Shown one piece after another: positions 48,133-55,792 of a stretch of DNA of 64,000 bases. Origin of the DNA: Bacteroides faecis MAJ27 (GTDB lineage: Bacteria > Bacteroidota > Bacteroidia > Bacteroidales > Bacteroidaceae); the NCBI RefSeq assembly GCF_900106755.1, contig NZ_FNNN01000001.1, positions 186,001 to 250,000 on the forward strand. Reading direction: 5' to 3'. Every line of letters begins with the position of its first letter. Position 1 is the stretch's first letter. The notes under the pieces are model-generated. The model was given only the letters and a program-made list of their open reading frames with translations. It made no database searches and had not been told where the DNA came from. The position numbers were made by a program, and so were the translations under genes.

Positions 48133-49539
48133 TCAATCTATCTTTGTTAACTTGACTTTATGAGTTGTCGGCTTATTCATTTTATAGATTGTATCGACAA
48201 TGGTCTTCATATATTTACTCCACACTTCGCGTATCTCAGGATACATCGCTTTGGTATACCACTCATAACTCATTCTCAGAAAACCATCTTTAGGTAAATA
48301 CTCCCTAAGTTTATTTACGGCCTCCTCATTATCAGCAAACAACAGACCTTCCTTTTTCAAGAACGAGTATTCCGTCCACAAATATTCTCTGAAACGTTTT
48401 TCCACTTCAAAACGTTCTTCGTTCAGATACATGATTTTCATAGCTTGCTGATACTGGGGTGTATTGGGATAATCGGCCAGATTGATACCATCTTCCAACT
48501 GCTCAGATGAAACATTATCAATAAACAATCCGTCTATTGTCAACCGATAATGACCTTTTCCCAGGTTAGTCACCTGCAAACGCTCTTGATTAAATTCTTC
48601 CATAAACGGAACTAAATCCATAGCATCGCGTTGTGACCTTTTGTTTCCCCAACCATGTCTTGGAATAGAGTCCAAAGGATAAGGAAGTGAATTTGCCAAA
48701 TAATCAAAACTTAAACTACCTGCTTCTTTCTTCAGTCCGGAGACTTTACAATTCCTATGACTTAATAGATTCTTGTTATTTGCATCAATCGAAACATCCG
48801 ATACTTCGACCCCATCCAATCCCTGCGCCTTTAAAAATAAATAAGCCATCACCATCTGCCCGTCATTATCAGGATGGATTCTATCCACTCTACAAAAAGT
48901 GAATGTTGAGTCTTTCTTTTGCTCTTCCAGACTTATTTGCACCATCGGCTGATTAAAATCCACAAATCCCCATCCATTCTTCTTAGCCGCTTTGCGCTGG
49001 GCATCAATTATCTTTAAAATAGCATCATTTTTATGAAGAAAAAGCAAACTATTCAATTTCGTCGTTTCATCATAAGGTGAACCACCTATCAGCACTTTGG
49101 TCATTTTATTCTCTGCCAGCAAGCGTTTCTCTATTTCCCGAAAACTTTCCAATGATTTTTCGATCCGTTGCTCCGACAACTCCTTAGCATTCTCCTTCCA
49201 AAAAATATCATACCCTGTGTCATTCATACCAAAAGTCAGAGTCACATAAGTCGGTTTTCTGTCAAAAACATCGTAGTCCAACCGATCTTTAATATCCCAT
49301 GCACTCTCCCCGCCAATTCCGGCATTCATTATTGTTATCGGCTTGTTTGGGAAACGAGTCATGTAATACAACCACACAAACGAATGATAATGTCCGCCAT
49401 GGGTTATACTATTTCCAACAAAAACTACCCGTTCTCCTTTTTTAAAGGGAGGAATTGCCGATTGTGCGCACAAGCTATTACAACAAGTGCAGACTAGAAA
49501 CAGCAGGAAAAATACCTTTACGTTTATTTTACAGTTCAT
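48133..49539 (-). CDS. Secreted SGNH/GDSL hydrolase, paralogue of the terminal gene
   Basis: A 468-residue exported protein (signal ending LCAQ). FVGNSITHGGHYHSFVWLYYMTRF, the GIGGESA Gly block, FGMNDTGY and DRIHPDNDGQ mirror the 460-residue gene at the other end of the locus. The matched C-terminal region (MYLNEERFEVEKRFREYLW) shows shared ancestry over the full length. It is the first gene of the site 5 unit, before GH78 and the CE1-like esterase, so deacylation probably precedes rhamnose removal. Confidence 0.9.
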   Translation of the reverse strand: MNCKINVKVFFLLFLVCTCCNSLCAQSAIPPFKKGERVVFVGNSITHGGHYHSFVWLYYMTRFPNKPITIMNAGIGGESAWDIKDRLDYDVFDRKPTYVTLTFGMNDTGYDIFWKENAKELSEQRIEKSLESFREIEKRLLAENKMTKVLIGGSPYDETTKLNSLLFLHKNDAILKIIDAQRKAAKKNGWGFVDFNQPMVQISLEEQKKDSTFTFCRVDRIHPDNDGQMVMAYLFLKAQGLDGVEVSDVSIDANNKNLLSHRNCKVSGLKKEAGSLSFDYLANSLPYPLDSIPRHGWGNKRSQRDAMDLVPFMEEFNQERLQVTNLGKGHYRLTIDGLFIDNVSSEQLEDGINLADYPNTPQYQQAMKIMYLNEERFEVEKRFREYLWTEYSFLKKEGLLFADNEEAVNKLREYLPKDGFLRMSYEWYTKAMYPEIREVWSKYMKTIVDTIYKMNKPTTHKVKLTKID

Positions 49540-49629
49540 TTGATTATATGCTTTATTACAAATTTAATTATTTATCCTTCAAAACATTCTCTTTTCCAAC
49601 TTTGAATGAAAAAGAATCTTGTTTAAAAA

Positions 49630-49657
49630 GACGATTCAAGTTTACTTAACCACTAAA
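49630..49657 (-). promoter_or_regulatory. ECF-type promoter motif, site 5 (SGNH/GH78/esterase unit)
   Basis: The minus strand reads TTTAGTGGT (49657-49649), 14 bases, TCGTC (49634-49630), then TTTTTAAAC. It lies about 91 bases before the SGNH start. Confidence 0.75.
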
Positions 49658-49704
49658 ACAGATCTTTTATTTTTCCTGCAACTTCCACTAGGAAAAATCA
49701 ATTT

Positions 49705-49826
49705 CTTATTGTCACTTGTCACTTTTCAGAGATAACCATTTATCAATCAAACGAATATCGGTGATAATAAGCAGTGACAATAAGAGTGATAATAAGATTT
49801 TCGAAGTTTCTATTGTCACTTCCAGT
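49705..49826. repeat. 12-bp tandem words with inverted copies
   Basis: GTGATAATAAGCA, GTGACAATAAGA and GTGATAATAAGA lie in tandem at about 49761-49796. CTTATTGTCACT at 49705-49716 is a perfect inverted copy of 49773-49784, and another ATTGTCACTT occurs near 49815. Function is unknown. The imperfect tandem words plus an inverted copy recall the other repeat clusters in this window. Confidence 0.65.
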
Positions 49827-49992
49827 CTACCCACATCAAGTATGCCCACTGATTTATACAACCTTAACGTCCTATTTTTCTTCGTTCTGTCCGTACACAA
49901 AACTATTTATCATAGCACATATTAAAACAAATGACGGTAACATTAATACATAAAGAAGCTTTGACGAATAAGCTTTGTCAGTAATATGTCTT

Positions 49993-50077
49993 CGTTTCAC
50001 GTACATGGAGCATTCGGACTATGTACGTGATCTGATGGGATTACGTATGTGAAACGATGGGATTACGTACATGAAAC
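49993..50077. repeat. 22-bp tandem repeat with inverted flanking copies
   Basis: GATGGGATTACGTA followed by TGTGAAAC or CATGAAAC repeats directly at 50034-50055 and 50056-50077. A related inverted copy CGTTTCACGTACAT lies at 49993-50006, and ATGTACGTGA at 50021-50030. The core TACGTA is itself palindromic. The unit lies near the distal end of a transcription unit, downstream of its terminator. Confidence 0.7.
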
Positions 50078-50223
50078 GAACTATTGCTAGTACCAAAAGG
50101 CATTAAGCAAGCATACATACTAGATTAATAAGTCAATCATTGTCTATTAAATCAAGCAGGTTATTCAAGGTAAAGCGTTCACTTTCTACTCCTGAGCATA
50201 GTAAATACAGTATATAAGAGATA

Positions 50224-50270
50224 TAAAAAAACAGAAGATAGCGCAGCAATGCTGAACTTACTATCTTCTG
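50224..50270 (-). terminator. Terminator after the GH38/GH92/GH2 unit
   Basis: A perfect 10-bp stem (CAGAAGATAG at 50232-50241, CTATCTTCTG at 50261-50270) with a nested CAGCA/TGCTG helix. On the minus strand it is followed by about seven T's. It lies 42 bases past the GH2 stop codon. Confidence 0.9.
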
Positions 50271-50311
50271 GTATTCAAAATAAAAAAGTAGTCCTTAGTT
50301 TTCTACATATA

Positions 50312-53300
50312 TCATATATCCAATTTCTTCTGTTCAGCCTTACCATACTGTTTAAGCAAAACACTGACTCCCTCTTTCAACATTTCCGGTTCTGCTTCAA
50401 CAGAAATAGTCCGTTCTTCACCCGGCATCAAAGTTATATAATTATCAGACATGATAACAGGAAGAATTCTTTCTTGAGTGGCCGTATTCACCAATCTTAT
50501 CCGGTTAGCACAAGCAACTGTTTTCGAATGATTTTTCACCGATAATTTCATCTTCCCTTCAGATATCATCGACTTGTCAACTAACTTGCAAGACAATTCT
50601 GCTTCCGGTAACGTATTCAAGGCCGTATAATCAAGATCAGTCACACCGTTTCTCCAGTAGAAGTTATCTGAAATCAAATTACCATTTGCGTCTGTCAGTT
50701 CTAACCGGATGAAATGGAGTGGAGTCAATTCCTCAACATTTTTTTGTTTCTTACCATAGATTTCAAATTCATACAGTGAATATCCAAAGTCTGTAGCACG
50801 GCTAACTCCTTCCATTTTCACATAACGCGCAGTAACCGGAGAGAGTTTGATCTCATCTGTACCGCCTTTTCCATCTTTGTTTGTATAGACAGTTTTCCAT
50901 TTCTTCGCATCATTCGAGACTTGGATTTCATACTCTTTGGCACGTGCAGTTTCCCATTTCAACACAACATTCTCTATTTTTTCTTTCTTACCCAAGTCAA
51001 CATAAATCCATTGAGAATCGCTCGCATCACTTTCCCAACGACTCCCTGCTCCTCCGTCAGCTACTAAAGAAGCCGGTCTGGATGCTGATGATGAAGAAGC
51101 TACCACATTCTTGCCAAAAGCCAGATTGTATGGATTGAAGTTTAACGTGAATGCTTCCGCAATGTTACTTGCCGGTACGTCCATCTGTTTTGTACGTCCA
51201 TAAGCCGCAACCTCTTTTCCATTCAGGTTGTAGATAGTTGCTTTAGCATAAGCGCCCTTCAAGTCTTTGGTAGTGGTATTTACTGCTTTTATACTATTAT
51301 TAGAAGAGTTCCACTGGAGATGAAGATGTTCGCAAGCCTTCTTTGCTCCCCAATAAGCTCCGGTAGGATCATAATAATAGTCATACGTCTGCCATACGAA
51401 TGATGGATATGCCGGATGACTCATCCAGATCAGAAGTCCGGCTGCATCATTCCACATTTTATCATTCCATGCTTCATACATTCCTTTCATTACTTCAATA
51501 TTCAGCAACTGGGCTTTCTCACAGAACTCTTCCAGACTGGAAGATTCCCCGAATTGTGTATTTACTGATTTTTTATAATTGATAGGGTTGGCATTGGACG
51601 CTTCTTTACCAAAGAAATGCTTATTCCAAACGTTATCATCATCATCTTTCAATTGTTCATCAGTAGGCAGAGGCCACCATGAGTCTTGGGGTATAAACAG
51701 TTTCACACTCTCAAATGTCGGAAAGGTAGCCGTTCCTATTTCAGTACGCAGACCATAGCCATGATCTATACCATACGGATAAGCCGGTTCATTGAATGCC
51801 AGATTACTGCCCGAAGTCTCAAAATGATGTTTAGGCGGCTGATTTCCCCACCATCCACTTCCGGATAAACCGTCCTGATTGGAACAAGACTTATACATTC
51901 GGTCGTTTTTGTCTTCTTGAGCTATCATCTCACGCAAATAATTATCCAAATCAGGCTCCGGATGTGTTTCATTAGCACCGCACCAGATAGCAATAGAAGG
52001 GTGATTCCTTAAACGTCTCACTTTATCAAGAGCATTCGCTTTGAATGCTTCCGGCTGAGCTACGCTATTATAAGCTACATACAGCCAGAAATCATTCCAT
52101 ACCATGATTCCATACTTATCGCAATAATCATAGAATTCATCATCAGTCACACAACCTGTCCACAAACGGATCATGTTGTAGTTCATATCTTTATGCAACT
52201 TGATTTTGGTTTCGTACTCTTTGCCATGACAACGAAGCAGATACTCGCTCATTCCCCAGTTTCCACCTTTCAGATAAATCTTCTGTCCATTGATAAAGAA
52301 TGTCAGAACCGGGTAATTCACTACGTTGTTGATCATCTTATATTCATACTTTTTGATACCAAAAGTAATATCCTTTTCATCCGATACTTTTCCATCTATC
52401 GAACAAGTCAGTTTACAGGTATAAAGATTCGGTTCTCCATAGCCGTTAGGCCACCAAAGTTTCGGATTACGAATAACTAATGCAGCAAAATCACTTTTAT
52501 CTACCGACAACTGTGCTGTTTCTTTTCCTCCCACCCGAATGTGCTTGGAAAAGGTTATATTTCCCGGCTGAATAACACCGGAAACTTCCACTTCTTTCGG
52601 AGCAGAAGAAGCATTCTTGATTCCTGTAGAGAAAGATAACTCCGCTTGTTGCAAAGTCGGCAATTCCGAGCGAATCCACGGGTCTTCCATCACAGCATCA
52701 CCTGTAATAGACAGATATGCATTTCCTGTAATTCCGGCAAGACGCCCCGGAACATACGGCATCCAATCCCAACCGGCACCTGCCAGATAGCTGGGACTAC
52801 AAGCAACACCATACGGATCTTTTCCTTTACGAGTCTTTTTCTGGTCGGGATCAGTAATCAAAACCGCAACCGCATTCTTTCCTGATTTCTTAATCAGATG
52901 TGTCACATCAAATTTGGAACGCAACATATGCCCGCTTACATCTTTAGTAGATGTCTTTGTCCCCGATATTTTTTCTCCGTTAAAATAGAAATCGGCGAAA
53001 CGATTGGTATTGTCAAAATGAAGCCAAACACGCTTACCGGCTGAATAAGATGCCGGAAGTTCAAATTCCGTACGATACCAGAAAGGACGGTTATAAAACG
53101 CCTCGTCTACTTTGTATATATTATCAGCATAGTTAGGATCGGGAACGATTCCGGCTTCAACATATGCTGTAAAAACTGCTCCGGGCACTACTCCTTTCAC
53201 ATAGTCCGGCATTTTAAAACCTGGGGTAGAGATTTGTTCTCCTCCCATATTATTCAAATCTGCCTGCGGTTTGACTTCCCATACTATCTTGGGATTGGAA

Positions 53301-53395
53301 CTGTTCAATGACATGGTAGAAGTCTGAGCATGCCCTATTCCATTCAGTACAAACAAACTTGATGCCAGTAAAAGAAGTCTAAACTTATTCATCAT
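50312..53395 (-). CDS. GH2-family exo-glycosidase with inserted F5/8 type C domain
   Basis: A 1027-residue exported enzyme (signal ending GHAQ). It has a jelly-roll N terminus, Ig-like domains and a TIM barrel. The acid/base is in IAIWCGANETHPEPDL and the likely nucleophile in GYGLRTEIGTATFPTFES. This arrangement resembles the beta-mannosidase / exo-beta-glucosaminidase branch. An F5/8 type C (CBM32-like) domain at about 760-882 interrupts the C-terminal Ig-like domain, whose usual ending (LTDANGNLISDNFYWR) resumes afterwards. A beta-mannosidase role fits the locus but is not proven. Confidence 0.9.
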   Translation of the reverse strand: MMNKFRLLLLASSLFVLNGIGHAQTSTMSLNSSNPKIVWEVKPQADLNNMGGEQISTPGFKMPDYVKGVVPGAVFTAYVEAGIVPDPNYADNIYKVDEAFYNRPFWYRTEFELPASYSAGKRVWLHFDNTNRFADFYFNGEKISGTKTSTKDVSGHMLRSKFDVTHLIKKSGKNAVAVLITDPDQKKTRKGKDPYGVACSPSYLAGAGWDWMPYVPGRLAGITGNAYLSITGDAVMEDPWIRSELPTLQQAELSFSTGIKNASSAPKEVEVSGVIQPGNITFSKHIRVGGKETAQLSVDKSDFAALVIRNPKLWWPNGYGEPNLYTCKLTCSIDGKVSDEKDITFGIKKYEYKMINNVVNYPVLTFFINGQKIYLKGGNWGMSEYLLRCHGKEYETKIKLHKDMNYNMIRLWTGCVTDDEFYDYCDKYGIMVWNDFWLYVAYNSVAQPEAFKANALDKVRRLRNHPSIAIWCGANETHPEPDLDNYLREMIAQEDKNDRMYKSCSNQDGLSGSGWWGNQPPKHHFETSGSNLAFNEPAYPYGIDHGYGLRTEIGTATFPTFESVKLFIPQDSWWPLPTDEQLKDDDDNVWNKHFFGKEASNANPINYKKSVNTQFGESSSLEEFCEKAQLLNIEVMKGMYEAWNDKMWNDAAGLLIWMSHPAYPSFVWQTYDYYYDPTGAYWGAKKACEHLHLQWNSSNNSIKAVNTTTKDLKGAYAKATIYNLNGKEVAAYGRTKQMDVPASNIAEAFTLNFNPYNLAFGKNVVASSSSASRPASLVADGGAGSRWESDASDSQWIYVDLGKKEKIENVVLKWETARAKEYEIQVSNDAKKWKTVYTNKDGKGGTDEIKLSPVTARYVKMEGVSRATDFGYSLYEFEIYGKKQKNVEELTPLHFIRLELTDANGNLISDNFYWRNGVTDLDYTALNTLPEAELSCKLVDKSMISEGKMKLSVKNHSKTVACANRIRLVNTATQERILPVIMSDNYITLMPGEERTISVEAEPEMLKEGVSVLLKQYGKAEQKKLDI

Positions 53396-53409
53396 ATTAT
53401 TCAGCTATT

Positions 53410-55758
53410 TTAAATGTTAGATAAAACTCCCCATTTTGTATTGGGCTTATCGCCCATAAATAATTCCAATGTTCCTCCTGCTGCAATCTCAGCAAAGTCA
53501 AGGTAACATTTATTGTACTCCTTGCCATTCAGTAAGGCTTTTTGTATATATAGATTATTTGTGTTGTTATTGTGAGCAATAATAGTAAATACTTTTCCCT
53601 GATGATATTTTGAATCCAGCTTAAATTCTACCTTGTCAAAAACAGGACTGGTTATTTCCATACGTGTATTACCGGGACAGGAAGGATGAATTCCGGAAGC
53701 AGCCAATATATACCACGCAGACATCTGTCCGACATCTTCATTGCCAACAATTCCTTCTACTTTGTTCGCATAAGCATTTTTACAGATATATCGTGTCCAC
53801 TTCTGTGTATACCAAGGCACATCCAGCTGATTAAAAAGGAAAGGAACAAAATGTACCGGTTCATTAGCATGATTATAATAATTATTCCATAACATATCAG
53901 AAGGAGTATGATCAAATAAATTAGTCAGATTAGCTATTACCTTTTCCTTGCCACCCATCAATTCAACCATTCCCGGAACATCATGCGGTACAAACCAACC
54001 TTGCTGATAAGCATTCGACTCAATGCAACCATACCATTCTTCGGTCAGTGCATTCTCCGGCCATGCTTTCCATGATCCATCTGCATTACGGGGACGGAAC
54101 CAGCCTTTTTCCACATCAAACATATTATGATAGGCTTGCCCTTTTTCATAAAAGAGCTTTGCATCTTCTTCTTTTCCCAACGCCTTTGCCAACTGAGCCA
54201 CACACCAGTCTGCATAAGCATATTCCAGAGTATACGAAATACTCAACGGTTCAGGTGTATATCCCAACAAATCATTCCCAAACTTAGCCGACGTGTTGAC
54301 TGCATACTGATATGCTTTTTCCACATCGTATGTGCGAATTCCTTTCATATAAGCGTCTGCCAGCACCGACAATGCAGGATTACCTATCATACAACCGGAA
54401 TAAGAATTCAGAAGTTCCCAACGTTCGTAATATTCCCGTCCACTCTGATCTGCCATCGTTATCAGTGAATTCAACGCATCACTCACCAAATGCGGATTGA
54501 TCATCGCTTGTAAAGGGAACTGGCTACGGAAAACATCCCAACCACTAAATATGGTACGTTTGATAAATGTACCATCCTGTTCATGTATCTTTTTATCTCC
54601 GCCAATGTATCGCCCGTCTACATCTGTATAGATACGCGGATCAATCATAGTATGATACAATGATGTATAAAAAACAGTTTTCTCGTCATCCGTTCCACCG
54701 GATATCCGTACACGGCTAAGCTCTTGATTCCACAAATCATTTGCTTCCTGTTTTACTTGAGCAAAGTTTTTAGAAGCAATCTCCTGTTTAAAGTTGTTGG
54801 CTGCTCCTTCCATATCGACAAAGGAGATACCGACTTTCATCTCAACTTCTTCTCCTTCTTTCGTCGGAAATTCGGTGAAGAATCCAAGATGCTTTCCTTC
54901 CAGCTCTTTTTTATCTTTAATGACCGGAGCTTGTGATACACGTGTCAGATAAGGAATACTCACCACTTCATCACGCTTCCGAACCCAGTCATCGGGAATA
55001 TCTGCACTCCAAAAACCATAATTACTCAATGGTTTGCTAAATTGTGCATAATAATAAACAGTATAATCGGAGTTTCCCTCACCGTTTCCCCATCCGCCAC
55101 CATCGGGTGTACACTTCATCCAACCTTGGATGGTATGATCATCCAATACTTTCACATATTGCGAAGTGGAGGTTCCTCCCACTCTACGTGCCAAGTCTAT
55201 CTGAATACGAGATTGCTCACTGGAAGGGAAAGTGAATTGCAATATTCCACAATGAGGTGTCGCACTACTCTCTACTTTAATCTTATAATCAGTCAGTTCT
55301 ACTGAATAATATCCTGCTTTAGCTGTTTCGGTTGCTTTATCATAAGCAGAACGATAACCTTTTATACTTCCATCTTCTTTACCCGCAATTTTTTGCAATT
55401 TGCCCGTTGTAGGCATCACAAGGAAATTTCCTAAATCCCCAAACCACCCTACTCCACTCATTTGGGTAAAGGCAAAACCTTCAATGGTTTTATGTTCATC
55501 ACTATAACCGGAACCATTGTCACCGCCGGTTATTGTATTAGGACTTACTTGTACCATGCCGTAAGGAGTAGTAGCGCCGGGAAATGTCTTACCTAATCCA
55601 TGATAAACACCGGCAGCTCCTACACTGGTACTGGCACCTATAAAAGGATTTACATAATCAGTCGGAATTAAATCTTCTGTTACCACTCCTGCCGAAGAAC
55701 AAGCTGTCAGCCACAAAAAAGAGCAAGCTATTAAAAGATTAGCGCTAGCTTTATACAT
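53410..55758 (-). CDS. GH92 alpha-mannosidase 3 (lipoprotein)
   Basis: A 782-residue enzyme with a lipoprotein signal (WLTACSSAG), so it is membrane anchored unlike the other two GH92s. It opens with VNPFIGASTSVGAAG. The acid motif is HANEPVHFVPFLFN (Glu633, codon 53860-53862) and the base motif IVGNEDVGQMSAWYIL. All catalytic positions are intact. It probably removes terminal alpha-mannose. It lies between GH38 (34 bases) and GH2 (14 bases) in the site 6 unit. Confidence 0.93.
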   Translation of the reverse strand: MYKASANLLIACSFLWLTACSSAGVVTEDLIPTDYVNPFIGASTSVGAAGVYHGLGKTFPGATTPYGMVQVSPNTITGGDNGSGYSDEHKTIEGFAFTQMSGVGWFGDLGNFLVMPTTGKLQKIAGKEDGSIKGYRSAYDKATETAKAGYYSVELTDYKIKVESSATPHCGILQFTFPSSEQSRIQIDLARRVGGTSTSQYVKVLDDHTIQGWMKCTPDGGGWGNGEGNSDYTVYYYAQFSKPLSNYGFWSADIPDDWVRKRDEVVSIPYLTRVSQAPVIKDKKELEGKHLGFFTEFPTKEGEEVEMKVGISFVDMEGAANNFKQEIASKNFAQVKQEANDLWNQELSRVRISGGTDDEKTVFYTSLYHTMIDPRIYTDVDGRYIGGDKKIHEQDGTFIKRTIFSGWDVFRSQFPLQAMINPHLVSDALNSLITMADQSGREYYERWELLNSYSGCMIGNPALSVLADAYMKGIRTYDVEKAYQYAVNTSAKFGNDLLGYTPEPLSISYTLEYAYADWCVAQLAKALGKEEDAKLFYEKGQAYHNMFDVEKGWFRPRNADGSWKAWPENALTEEWYGCIESNAYQQGWFVPHDVPGMVELMGGKEKVIANLTNLFDHTPSDMLWNNYYNHANEPVHFVPFLFNQLDVPWYTQKWTRYICKNAYANKVEGIVGNEDVGQMSAWYILAASGIHPSCPGNTRMEITSPVFDKVEFKLDSKYHQGKVFTIIAHNNNTNNLYIQKALLNGKEYNKCYLDFAEIAAGGTLELFMGDKPNTKWGVLSNI

Positions 55759-55792
55759 AAAAATATTACAGTTTACTATTATTAGAATATGT

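Larger units (their letters stand above)
49540..50311. other. 772-base intergenic region between two PUL units
   Basis: No protein gene is supported here. From left to right it holds promoter site 5 (49630-49657), a cluster of 12-bp words with inverted copies (49705-49826), a 22-bp tandem repeat cluster (49993-50077), and the terminator of the GH38/GH92/GH2 unit (50224-50270). The remainder shows no recognisable structure. Confidence 0.7.

Noticed and set aside
49993..50077. Possible insertion-sequence terminal repeat or attachment site
   Set aside because: No transposase or integrase gene, no matching partner repeat at a distance and no disrupted gene nearby.
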